Shown here: positions 7,704 to 15,534 of the stretch, one piece after another
How positions within the stretch are numbered: position 1 is the stretch's first letter
Layout: every line of letters starts with the position of its first letter
DNA from: a virus
Virus record (IMG/VR): IMGVR_UViG_3300029327_000059
Location: 1-43,285 of that record
Length of the DNA stretch: 43,285 nt
Reading direction: 5' to 3' (one strand)
The notes under the pieces: generated by a model
Told to the model about the DNA's origin: nothing
Databases searched by the model: none
Seen by the model: the letters and a program-made list of their open reading frames with translations, nothing else
Program-made: the position numbers and the translations under genes

Positions 7704-8627
7704 TTGATAACGGCCTGGATGGAGTACCTTTTCATCATCAAGGGCCGCCAAGTGCGCGGTGTGAGGCAGTATACCAAGGTCGTGAGGGGTTTCTTTGCCT
7801 GGACTCTGGCGAATTGCGGGTATGATACTGAGCGGATCTTTGAAGCGGTGAAAGGTAGAGATATCGACGGTTGGCTGAAAGCTCTCTTCTATGACATGGG
7901 CAACATCAGCAACCAGTCGCGCGCATCTAAGCTTTCCGCTTTGCGGTCATTCTTCGGCTGGCTGAAAGCAACGGGGCACCGTAATGATGACCCTACGGGC
8001 GGGATACCCACACCAAGAGTCAGTCAGAAACACCCGCAGATATTCACTACCGAAGAATTGCGGTTGCTCTTCGCCGCCCCAGACCGCACCAAGCTGCAGG
8101 GCCTGCGTGATTACACTGTCATGCGCACTCTGCACGCCGCCGGTCCCAGGGTATCTGAACTCTGCGGCCTCGATATCAACCACGTTCACGACTCTGGCGG
8201 TTATATTCGGATACGTTTTGTGGAAACCAAAGGGGGGAAAGATCGCACCATCATCCTGAAGGAACGTGCCGCCAAGATGCTGCGTGATTGGCTTACTGTC
8301 CGGGCCGGGATCGCCACCGAACATTCGGCATTGTTTGTCAGCCTGCGGGGCGGGCATTACAACCGCCTCTCCCCAAAGTCCGCAGATGACATTCTTAAAA
8401 CTTATGCCAAGATTGCCGGGCTGGAATCGGTCAAGGCCTTCTGCCACAAACTGCGCTCCACCTTCGCAACCGACCTGTATAACGAAACCGGCGACATGCT
8501 CACCGTGCAGCTTGCCATGGGGCACAAGCGGATGGACACTACCATGCGCTACATAGCCGTCAGCAAACGCCACCTGAGCAAGCTGGCGCTCCCCAATAGC
8601 CGGTTTAAAGAAATAGAGGGAGAGTAA
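7704..8627 (+). CDS. Tyrosine recombinase (integrase, XerC/D-like), full length
   Basis: A 307-residue protein with both domains: an N-terminal core-binding domain (WMEYLFIIKGRQVRGVRQYT to FFGWLKATGH) and a catalytic domain with Arg149 (GPRVSEL), Lys176 (TKGGKDR), His248-x-x-Arg251 (CHKLRST), His274 (MGHKRM) and Tyr283 (MRYIAV). I chose the TTG start at 7704 because GGAG lies 9 nt upstream; a TTG at 7689 and a GTG at 7560 are in frame, but the residues before 7689 come from C-rich spacer sequence. It overlaps the Mor-like gene by one base. A likely phage integrase or a chromosome/plasmid dimer-type resolvase. Confidence 0.85.
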   Translation: MITAWMEYLFIIKGRQVRGVRQYTKVVRGFFAWTLANCGYDTERIFEAVKGRDIDGWLKALFYDMGNISNQSRASKLSALRSFFGWLKATGHRNDDPTGGIPTPRVSQKHPQIFTTEELRLLFAAPDRTKLQGLRDYTVMRTLHAAGPRVSELCGLDINHVHDSGGYIRIRFVETKGGKDRTIILKERAAKMLRDWLTVRAGIATEHSALFVSLRGGHYNRLSPKSADDILKTYAKIAGLESVKAFCHKLRSTFATDLYNETGDMLTVQLAMGHKRMDTTMRYIAVSKRHLSKLALPNSRFKEIEGE

Positions 8628-8896
8628 TGGCAAAGACCCGTTATCATGCTGATTTCTTCGAAACCTTTCAGGTTGTGGCGGAGACGTATGGCGAAGATAT
8701 CGCCGCAGGAGTGATGAAGCTGATCGCCATGCGCCACGGCGGCCAGCATATGAGAATCCCCGATCCCAAAGACATCTACCGGGAAGACCGTAACCGCCAG
8801 ATCCGCAACCGTTTTACCGGGTTAAATCATCAGGAATTGGCAATATTATTTAAAGTTTCGGTTAGTCAAATCAGAAGGATTGTGCAAAACGGATAA
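8627..8896 (+). CDS. Mor/C-family transcription activator
   Basis: An 89-residue protein matching the Mor activator family: a helical dimerisation half (FFETFQVVAETYGEDIAAGV), the link GGQHMRIP at residues 38-45, and a C-terminal HTH (IRNRFTGLNHQELAILFKVS, then VSQIRRIV) at about 58-87. In phage Mu, Mor and C are small dimeric activators that bind dyad sites near -35 of middle and late promoters. It starts by TAATG coupling to the recombinase. Two matching dyad-containing promoter blocks (12760 and 27486) stand before the two late operons, so this is the best candidate for the late activator. Confidence 0.75.
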   Translation: MAKTRYHADFFETFQVVAETYGEDIAAGVMKLIAMRHGGQHMRIPDPKDIYREDRNRQIRNRFTGLNHQELAILFKVSVSQIRRIVQNG

Positions 8897-8937
8897 AGAA
8901 GGTATGTTTTTCTTCATAATCATCACAGAGGGACTAA

Positions 8938-11082
8938 ATGGAAAAACTTAGTGAACCGAAAAAGTGGACCAAAAACGGTTTTGTCGCACATCTAGCTGAT
9001 TTTGACAAACGGATGAAGGACCGGGCTTTGGCATTTATCATTGGTTCGGGCGCGTCACAACCTTCCGGGATCAAAACCGGTGGAGATCTGGTTTGTCAGT
9101 GGTTGAAGGAAATACATCTCCGCGAAGATTTCGATAAACTCAGCCTAGAAGACTGGGCGAAGCCGGATACCTTGGGAATACCAGATTTTGAGTATTCACG
9201 GGCTGCTGAGTTTTACTCTGAAATTTTCCAGCGTCGTTATGCCCATGATCGGGAAGAAGGTTTTGCATTCCTTGAAGAGACGATGGAAGAGAAAGAGCCA
9301 AGCCTCGGTTATTCGATTCTGGCTGAACTCCTTTCTCAAACTCGTCACAAAGTAGTGGTTACCACCAACTTTGACAACCTGGTGGCTGACGCCTTGGCAA
9401 TACATGCCCGGAAACATGCTCTTGTGTGTGGCCATGAATCCTTAGCTGGTTTTATTCGCCCCCACCTGCGCCGTCCGCTAGTGGCCAAAATCCATCGAGA
9501 CCTCTTTCTTGCACCCAAAAACGATCCAGTCGGGGTTGGCTGCCTTGAAGATGGTTGGACCACTGCTCTTACTAGGCTTTTTGAACATTACACGCCTGTC
9601 GTGATTGGGTATGGCGGTAATGACGGCAGTCTCATGGGGTTTCTGGAGAAGGCCCAATTGCGAGGCGGACTCTGGTGGTGTTACCGGTCCGCTGATGGCA
9701 AGCCAGTGGAGAAAGTAAGAGAACTTGTGGCAAAAAAACAAGGCCGCCTGATTCCGATCATTGGCTTTGATGAATTTATGCTAGAGGTGGGAGCCAAGTT
9801 AATTCCCAATTTCGATATCACGGAAATTGGAAGCCGGATTGAAGGATTGGGAAAAGAGAGAGCCAGGCGTTATCGAGACGAAGCGAGCAAACTTTATGAC
9901 AGGATCAATAAAGCAGATGCGGATAAACAGGTGGAACTGGAGCCGACTCGGAAGGCATTACAGGCAACAACGGAGCAACCGCGTAACTGGTGGGGATGGG
10001 AGTTAAAAGCCCGTGCCGAAGCTGATCCAGTGAAACGGGAAGATATTTATCTAGAAGGTTTGCGGCATTGTAAAGATTCCGCTGACTTAACCGGCAACTT
10101 CGCAGTTTTTATGGTCAACATCCGCAAAGATTACGACGAGGCAGAGCGCCTCTATCGCAAGGCACTGGAACTCGACCTGACCAATGCTATCACTACCGGC
10201 AACTTCGCACTATTCATGCATCACATCCGCAAGGATTACGATGAGGCAGAGCGCCTCTATCGCAAGGCACTGGAACTCGACCCGACCAATGCTATCACTA
10301 CCGGCAACTTCGCACTATTCATGCATCACATCCGCAAGGATTACGATGAGGCAGAGCGCCTCTATCGCAAGGCACTGGAACTCGACCCGACCAATGCCAA
10401 CACTACCGGCAGCTTCGCACTATTCATGCATCACACCCGCAAGGATTACGATGAGGCAGAGCGCCTCTATCGCAAGACCCTTGAGCTCGAACCAGCCAAT
10501 GCCAATACTACCGGCAGCTTCGCACTATTCATGCATCACATCCGCAAGGATTACGATGAGGCAGAGCGCCTCTATCGCAAGGCACTGGAACTCGACCCGA
10601 CCAATGCCAACACTACCGGCAGCTTCGCACTATTTATGGACGAAATTCGCAAGGATTACGACGAGGCAGAGCGCCTCCATCGCAAGACCCTTGAGCTCGA
10701 ACCAGCCAATGCCAATACAACCTGCAACTATGCTGGTTTCCTGTTGTCTCGCGGTCGGTGGGACGAGAGTCGACAATATGCAGACCTCGCAGAAACATTG
10801 GTCACGGGTGAAACGAGCCAGACCACTGCTGAACTATTATTTTACCGGGTGCTCCTTACCGCGAAGCAGGGTGATGATCCCGAACCAGATCTAGTACGGC
10901 TCAAGTCGTTACTCTCTAAAGGATTTTTACGTGGTAAATGGTCGTTTGACTCCCATTTAGAGGCTATGGCACCATTTCTTGATGAAGTCAGATTGAAATT
11001 TTTCCGTGCTGTGGCTGATGCGATATTGGATGAAAAGAAAGTTAGTGACTTGGAGACGTTTAGTGAGTGGCAAGCTATCTGA
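8938..11082 (+). CDS. SIR2-domain protein with TPR repeats (putative anti-phage effector)
   Basis: A 714-residue cytoplasmic protein with GAGGGA before its ATG. Residues 30-240 form a SIR2-like domain: GSGAS (36-40), TTNFDN (142-147), His186 (KIHRD) and GYGGND (224-229), which correspond to the NAD-binding and catalytic elements. From residue 387 come six nearly identical 35-residue TPR-type repeats (KDYDEAERLYRKALEL) and a degenerate seventh. SIR2 domains in phage-defence proteins destroy NAD+ once a phage signal is sensed, and repeat domains are often the sensor. It lies alone between the Mor-like gene and a membrane-protein gene, as cargo. NADase activity and defence are inferred. Confidence 0.75.
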   Translation: MEKLSEPKKWTKNGFVAHLADFDKRMKDRALAFIIGSGASQPSGIKTGGDLVCQWLKEIHLREDFDKLSLEDWAKPDTLGIPDFEYSRAAEFYSEIFQRRYAHDREEGFAFLEETMEEKEPSLGYSILAELLSQTRHKVVVTTNFDNLVADALAIHARKHALVCGHESLAGFIRPHLRRPLVAKIHRDLFLAPKNDPVGVGCLEDGWTTALTRLFEHYTPVVIGYGGNDGSLMGFLEKAQLRGGLWWCYRSADGKPVEKVRELVAKKQGRLIPIIGFDEFMLEVGAKLIPNFDITEIGSRIEGLGKERARRYRDEASKLYDRINKADADKQVELEPTRKALQATTEQPRNWWGWELKARAEADPVKREDIYLEGLRHCKDSADLTGNFAVFMVNIRKDYDEAERLYRKALELDLTNAITTGNFALFMHHIRKDYDEAERLYRKALELDPTNAITTGNFALFMHHIRKDYDEAERLYRKALELDPTNANTTGSFALFMHHTRKDYDEAERLYRKTLELEPANANTTGSFALFMHHIRKDYDEAERLYRKALELDPTNANTTGSFALFMDEIRKDYDEAERLHRKTLELEPANANTTCNYAGFLLSRGRWDESRQYADLAETLVTGETSQTTAELLFYRVLLTAKQGDDPEPDLVRLKSLLSKGFLRGKWSFDSHLEAMAPFLDEVRLKFFRAVADAILDEKKVSDLETFSEWQAI
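10096..10725 (+). repeat. Six tandem 105-bp coding repeats
   Basis: Units start at 10096, 10201, 10306, 10411, 10516 and 10621. Several units differ by only a few bases, far closer than independent TPR evolution would leave. Units 4 and 6 share a variant block (KTLELEPANANTT) and units 2, 3 and 5 another (KALELDPTNA), which suggests duplication of a two-unit block or gene conversion. Such arrays expand and contract by recombination. Confidence 0.9.
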
Positions 11083-11133
11083 TGCCAATTTGTAGACACG
11101 ACCCTTTATACACATATACGTGCTCCTACAGAC

Positions 11134-11215
11134 AAGCCTGAACCTGCGTCAAGACCGACCCAAAAGCTGGCCGGTCAGGCTTATGGCGTTTTCCGGCCGC
11201 TGCGCGACCGGAAAA
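11134..11215 (+). terminator. Nested hairpins after the SIR2-TPR gene, probable terminator
   Basis: AAGCCTGA (11134-11141) pairs with TCAGGCTT (11175-11182), and TTTTCCGG (11189-11196) pairs with CCGGAAAA (11208-11215). The second hairpin is terminator-like, though without a long T-run. The segment 11151-11185 resembles 22141-22175 in another cargo boundary. Confidence 0.45.
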
Positions 11216-11310
11216 TGGGGCCAAATGGATAATAACTGATCCTCCCCTTTCCCTTTCGCCCTGTGAAGGGAGTGTCAGACACATGTGGTCATGTACAAAA
11301 GGAAAGTATC

Positions 11311-12435
11311 ATGTCTAAGAAAAAAACGGTTAAAACTACAGTGAATCACTCAGAAGAAAAAAACGAAGTGGTTCCTAACCGTGAAAGTAACGATGCACAA
11401 CTACTAAAACTAACAAAGAATCAGCTAAAAGAAATAGATTTGTATCTCGGAATTATCACTAAAATAGTCCCACTGACTTTTGCATCATTTGTGATATTAG
11501 GTGGTTTTGCCATATGGCTATACTTAGCAAAACTAAATATTACCTCAGAGTTTTCACAGTTGATATCTACTTACCAAATTTTATTCCAAATCAGTTTTTT
11601 TTCTTTAGTTTTAACTGTTTTAATTGTATTTGCATTAATCATTGGTCCAGTAATATACCGCATCGGATCTGATAAATTATATAAACCAAACCCTTCTAAG
11701 AGGACGTTTGTATTTGACCTGCTTGTAATATTTTTCAATATGGCCTTACAACTTGTTCTTGCCATCAATCTCCCTAAGGGTGTTTATGAGTGGGCAAACG
11801 TACTACTACTAATAATAACATCTGTCGTTATAGTAACAATTAGACCACGATTTGTCGATCATGACTCCATTAAGCTGAACGTGAACTGGTCGAAAAAGTT
11901 ATACATCGGTGGCGTGTATTTTTTTTCATTATTTTTAATGTTATTACCACTATCACTTTTGTTGTTAGCTGCATCAAAAAACCTACCAGAAACACTGGTC
12001 GGACATGGTGTTGTGGCACTTTTCTTGTTCGCATATTCCTCGATTGGGGCATTACTAATTGAGCGGAACAAAAAAGCTATAATTGTTTTATCCATGTTAG
12101 CCCTGGCACCGTTTTGTATATTTCAAGATCAAAGTGTAAATTTTTTCTTACAACATTATGGATTATCTCAATATAGCGCCACAATGTCATTTGATAACAA
12201 ATATACTGCAATTCTTGATGATAATTCGGAAATTCATGCCAAAAAAGTTCCTAACAATAGCGAACAATCAGCCATTTACCGGGACATATGGATTATACTT
12301 GATGTTCCTTCAACGATTATTTTATCAGCCACAAGTAAATCGCGTACTTTTGTTGAGCTACCAAAAATCGCTATGACAGGGAAGTCGATAAGCGTAAAAG
12401 TGCCTGAAATAAAAAAGGAAATAGATAAGAAATAA
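11311..12435 (+). CDS. Multi-pass membrane protein, cargo
   Basis: A 374-residue protein, AT-rich compared with the phage backbone. Start chosen at ATG 11311 because AAAGGAAAG lies just upstream; an ATG at 11263 is in frame but has no clear site. After a polar Lys-rich N-terminus come about seven hydrophobic segments (for example FASFVILGGFAIWLYLA, VLTVLIVFALIIGPVIY, FFSLFLMLLPLSLLLLAA, IIVLSMLALAPFCIF), then a soluble C-terminal region of about 110 residues. No family recognised. It sits behind the SIR2-TPR gene past a terminator-like hairpin, so it has probably its own promoter. Possibly a defence or surface-exclusion protein; function unknown. Confidence 0.6.
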   Translation: MSKKKTVKTTVNHSEEKNEVVPNRESNDAQLLKLTKNQLKEIDLYLGIITKIVPLTFASFVILGGFAIWLYLAKLNITSEFSQLISTYQILFQISFFSLVLTVLIVFALIIGPVIYRIGSDKLYKPNPSKRTFVFDLLVIFFNMALQLVLAINLPKGVYEWANVLLLIITSVVIVTIRPRFVDHDSIKLNVNWSKKLYIGGVYFFSLFLMLLPLSLLLLAASKNLPETLVGHGVVALFLFAYSSIGALLIERNKKAIIVLSMLALAPFCIFQDQSVNFFLQHYGLSQYSATMSFDNKYTAILDDNSEIHAKKVPNNSEQSAIYRDIWIILDVPSTIILSATSKSRTFVELPKIAMTGKSISVKVPEIKKEIDKK

Positions 12436-12637
12436 AAAAAGAACGAGCCGGCTACAGGACGAACAATGAGGATGGGTGAAGCAATACACAAAGGTCACAA
12501 TACTCAACTTTCGGCGGCAGCTGTTCGGCGTGGTGGACCGCACCGCCGCTGCGCCTCAAATCTGTAAAATGTCCTCTTTCCAACACCCAGATTGTTCGCG
12601 CTGGTAAAGCGGCGCAGACCCGGATGCCACTAACCAA

Positions 12638-12660
12638 AAACAAAATAGATTATTTTGTTT
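12638..12660. terminator. Perfect 10-bp inverted repeat in the 12436-12759 gap
   Basis: AAACAAAATA (12638-12647), GAT, TATTTTGTTT (12651-12660). It could end transcription of the membrane-protein gene on either strand or be an operator. Otherwise the 12436-12759 stretch holds no gene that I can support; a 33-codon frame at 12466 lacks a ribosome site. Confidence 0.4.
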
Positions 12661-12759
12661 GAAATGTGTAACCATGGTATTTCGTGGGGTTAAAGCGGGA
12701 AACATTAAACAAAATGACTAAAATGCTTATAAGCAGCTTTATGTTTTTCCTTTCCCCCC

Positions 12760-12807
12760 AAAAACTTCCACACCTGTCACAACTGCGGCATTGAAACCTG
12801 ATACAAA
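12760..12807 (+). promoter_or_regulatory. Late promoter block 1 (activator dyad plus extended -10)
   Basis: The 34 bases 12760-12793 match 27486-27519 at 32 positions. Inside is a dyad (12768-12788, centre 12778): left arm CCACACCTGT, right arm ACAACTGCGG. An extended -10, TG-A-TACAAA (12799-12807), lies 24 nt from the centre. No good -35 is present, as expected for an activator-dependent promoter. It is the entry to the terminase operon. Confidence 0.6.
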
Positions 12808-12851
12808 GCCCTCCATGGCGTGGACCAGAATCCACCCTGGGGGGCTTTTTC

Positions 12852-13598
12852 ATGGACGAACGCGAACAGCGCATTTTACAACTGCAGGAAGAAATCGCAC
12901 GGCTCGAAGCGGGTGAAGAGACAGATGCCCCCGATCCCGTCATGGAACGCCTGCGCGTCAAACGCACCTACACCATGACTCCCGCCGCCCTGGCCCAGCG
13001 CCAGACCGCCGCCCAAAACTCCACCGGTCCCAAAACTCCCGAAGGCAAAGCCGCCAGCAGCATGAACGGCTGGAAACACGGCCAGTACGCTAAAAAGCGC
13101 CTGCTCTCCCTTGGCAAACCCTGCAAAGCCACCTGTCCGCAATACCCCTGCAACCTTGTTGACGACGGCGCCACCCAACCCGGCCAACAGTGTCTCGACA
13201 AGGAATACATGCTCCACACCATCAACGCCCTGTCAAAAGCCCTCTCCGACGGAGATCTGTCCGATCTGAAACAAGTCGTCACCTTGCAGCTTGGCGGAAC
13301 CCTTCAAGTAATAGACGAACTTCAGGCATCCATCCTCGAATACGGCGTTTACATGAAGAACGAGAAAATCGGCAAAGACGGGAAAATCGTCGGCTACGAA
13401 ATCAAGCCCAACCCCTCATTACTGCCGCTTTCCAACCTGCTCAAATCCGCCGGCGTCACCCTTCCCGACTTCATGGTCACTCCGGCTGCGGTTGACAAAA
13501 GCAAGAACGACAAGGAAGCAGCGGAGACCCTGGCCGACATTTTCCGGGGTGCGGGCAATGCTCTGATCCAGGCGAAAACAAACAAGGAAAAGAGTTAA
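12852..13598 (+). CDS. Putative terminase small subunit
   Basis: A 248-residue protein just before the large terminase, with GGGGGG ahead of its ATG. Residues 1-20 form an acidic helix (EQRILQLQEEIARLE). Residues 50-75 carry a Gly/Pro/Lys motif seen in several phage and mobile-element proteins (NSTGPKTPEGKAASSMNGWK). A possible Cys cluster (C94, C98, C102 and C116 region) follows, then helices. DNA recognition and packaging are inferred from position; sequence resemblance to known small terminases is weak. It could instead be another packaging accessory protein. Confidence 0.5.
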   Translation: MDEREQRILQLQEEIARLEAGEETDAPDPVMERLRVKRTYTMTPAALAQRQTAAQNSTGPKTPEGKAASSMNGWKHGQYAKKRLLSLGKPCKATCPQYPCNLVDDGATQPGQQCLDKEYMLHTINALSKALSDGDLSDLKQVVTLQLGGTLQVIDELQASILEYGVYMKNEKIGKDGKIVGYEIKPNPSLLPLSNLLKSAGVTLPDFMVTPAAVDKSKNDKEAAETLADIFRGAGNALIQAKTNKEKS

Positions 13599-13601
13599 TT
13601 G

Positions 13602-13757
13602 ATGGAAACGGTAAAGCAAGCCGGAAAGGCGCTGGGGCACCTAAAGGTTGACATCGTTTTTCCCCGTGCGTGCTTTTCGCTCAAATTGTCGAATCAGTGG
13701 CTGGTTTTGGTTGCATTAATCTTTGTGTTTTGGAAGATGACATGGAAGCTGCTCTGA
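13602..13757 (+). CDS. Small membrane protein overlapping terL start (uncertain)
   Basis: A 51-residue ORF that starts three bases after the small-terminase stop and overlaps the terminase start by 16 nt. Residues 32-44 are strongly hydrophobic (WLVLVALIFVFW). Upstream AAGGAAAAGAG may serve as ribosome site. It might be real or just spacer that happens to be open. Confidence 0.3.
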   Translation: METVKQAGKALGHLKVDIVFPRACFSLKLSNQWLVLVALIFVFWKMTWKLL

Positions 13758-15526
13758 CCGACATAAACGATCTTGGCAAGGCAATCATCGTCCCGGAAGA
13801 AACCTTCGACGCCACCCTGCGGGACTTGGATTGGACCTGGCACCAGATCGCCAGAGGCGAATACCCGCCCCCCTTCACGTCCCTGGAACAACTCCAGCTT
13901 GCCATCATCTGCACCGACCCTGTCTTATGGTGCGCCGCCTTCCTGCGCAACCCCGACAATCCGGACCGCCCCTGGGTCTATTGGGACTACCAGGAAGAAA
14001 GCATCAGATACCAGGGTAACACCCTGCACGAATGCGGCGCCGAAGTGGGCAAAACCCGCGAGATCATCGGTAACATTCTGTACAAGGCCTTTACCACACC
14101 CAACGGCAGCGGCCTGGTCACCGCCCCCATGACCATCCACCTCATGGAAATTATCGACAGCATTGCCGAACAAATGGCCCACAACAAACTGCTGGGCACA
14201 TCCCTGGTGTTGCACCGCAAACAGCCGCATCACCATCTCAAGTTTGCCAACGGATTCAAGATCGACTTCCGCCCCACCGGACACGACGGCGAAGCCCTGC
14301 GCGGCGTGCACGTCTCCACCTTTGCCATGTTCGACGAAGCCGCCAAGGCCAAGAATCCCGATATCTTCAAAGAATTCTGGCGGGCCAGCAAGCCGGGCTG
14401 CGTACACAAGCTCTACTCCACCCCGGACGGCGACCGCTCCACGGTTTTCTACCGGCTCTGCCAAAAAGCCGAGGGGACACTGAAATCAGAGGATGAAGAA
14501 GCCAGCGGTGATGTAGGGCTGAAAAATCTGGAGTTCAGGAAGTTCCACTGGAGCAAAGAACTGATGCCACCCCCCTTCTGGACTCCGGAGCGGCGGCGCT
14601 TCTACATCGACCAATACGGCGGCGAAGATTCCCCCGGATATCAGCAAAACGTCCTGGGCAACTGGGGCGACCCGGAAAACAGCGTCTTCCCCTGGCATCA
14701 GTTCCAACGTCTGCTCAACGACATACCGGAATACCGCTGCCTGAAAATCCTGGTCGACGAATCCCAGGGAGAAGTCAGCATCTACGGATTTGAACTCCAT
14801 GCCCCCATCATCGACGGCGTCAAGGGCAAGCCCGAACCAGTTACCCTGGTCGACAAACGCATAGGCAAGCACGGTTTCAACCTCAAGACCGAAATCAAAT
14901 CCTTTTTCCAGGGGATACCCGGACTCTGCTACGGCGGGGCCGATCTGGGCTTTTCTCACGATCCGACCGAAATCTACGTCAAGCTGATCTACGGCCGCAC
15001 TCATCGCCTGATTGCCCGGGTGCAATTAAAGGGCGTCACCTACGACATGCAGGCCGAGGCCATCGACGCGCTTGACGATATCTTCGATGCAGGCAAGCTG
15101 ACCATGGGTTGGGGCTTGGACTTCGGCAACGCCGGTTCCGCCGTGGTGCACATCCTTCAGGGACAGGAAGCCTATACAGTGAAAAACTACGAAGATCGCC
15201 TGACCGGTTACCTCTTCGGCGGCGCCTACGATGCCGTCAATGAAGACGGCGAAAGCATTATCGACAAAAAAACCCGCAAGCCGGTGCGGCTCTCCGCCAA
15301 GGAACTGGCCACCGACCTGCTCACCACCAAAATGCAGCGCCTGGAGCTGCACTACCCCTATGACCCGGACATCATCCTGTACTACCCCAGCCACACCTAC
15401 CGTAACGGCCAGAACAGACGCATCTACAAAGACATCGATGATCACGCCATCGACGCCGATCGGGTGCTGACCCTGCGGGTAGTACTGCCGGGAGATAACG
15501 AAGAAGACCTTTTCGCCTGCGGATAA
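13742..15526 (+). CDS. terL: Terminase large subunit
   Basis: A 594-residue DNA-packaging motor. The ATPase domain has a Walker A-like GAEVGKTR (99-106) and Walker B FAMFDEA near 195-201; the C-terminal RNase H-like nuclease has acidic motifs GGADLGFSHD, WGLDFGNAG and a final DDHAIDADR near 560-572. ATG 13742 was chosen with GGAAG before it; an in-frame TTG at 13670 would add 24 residues of no family value. The general build resembles Mu gp28-type terminases. It cuts and pumps DNA into proheads through the portal encoded immediately downstream. Confidence 0.88.
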   Translation: MEAALTDINDLGKAIIVPEETFDATLRDLDWTWHQIARGEYPPPFTSLEQLQLAIICTDPVLWCAAFLRNPDNPDRPWVYWDYQEESIRYQGNTLHECGAEVGKTREIIGNILYKAFTTPNGSGLVTAPMTIHLMEIIDSIAEQMAHNKLLGTSLVLHRKQPHHHLKFANGFKIDFRPTGHDGEALRGVHVSTFAMFDEAAKAKNPDIFKEFWRASKPGCVHKLYSTPDGDRSTVFYRLCQKAEGTLKSEDEEASGDVGLKNLEFRKFHWSKELMPPPFWTPERRRFYIDQYGGEDSPGYQQNVLGNWGDPENSVFPWHQFQRLLNDIPEYRCLKILVDESQGEVSIYGFELHAPIIDGVKGKPEPVTLVDKRIGKHGFNLKTEIKSFFQGIPGLCYGGADLGFSHDPTEIYVKLIYGRTHRLIARVQLKGVTYDMQAEAIDALDDIFDAGKLTMGWGLDFGNAGSAVVHILQGQEAYTVKNYEDRLTGYLFGGAYDAVNEDGESIIDKKTRKPVRLSAKELATDLLTTKMQRLELHYPYDPDIILYYPSHTYRNGQNRRIYKDIDDHAIDADRVLTLRVVLPGDNEEDLFACG

Positions 15527-15534
15527 GGAGCATC

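Noticed and set aside
10096-10725. Regular repeats that could be taken for a CRISPR-like array
   Set aside because: Repeats are adjacent, 105 bp long, without spacers and code for TPR units.
10184-10894. Second rightward frame of 236 codons in the SIR2-TPR gene
   Set aside because: It repeats with the same 105-bp period and is an off-frame reading of the TPR units.
12466-12567. Short frame of 33 codons in the gap before the late promoter
   Set aside because: No ribosome site, no coding character and no recognisable product.
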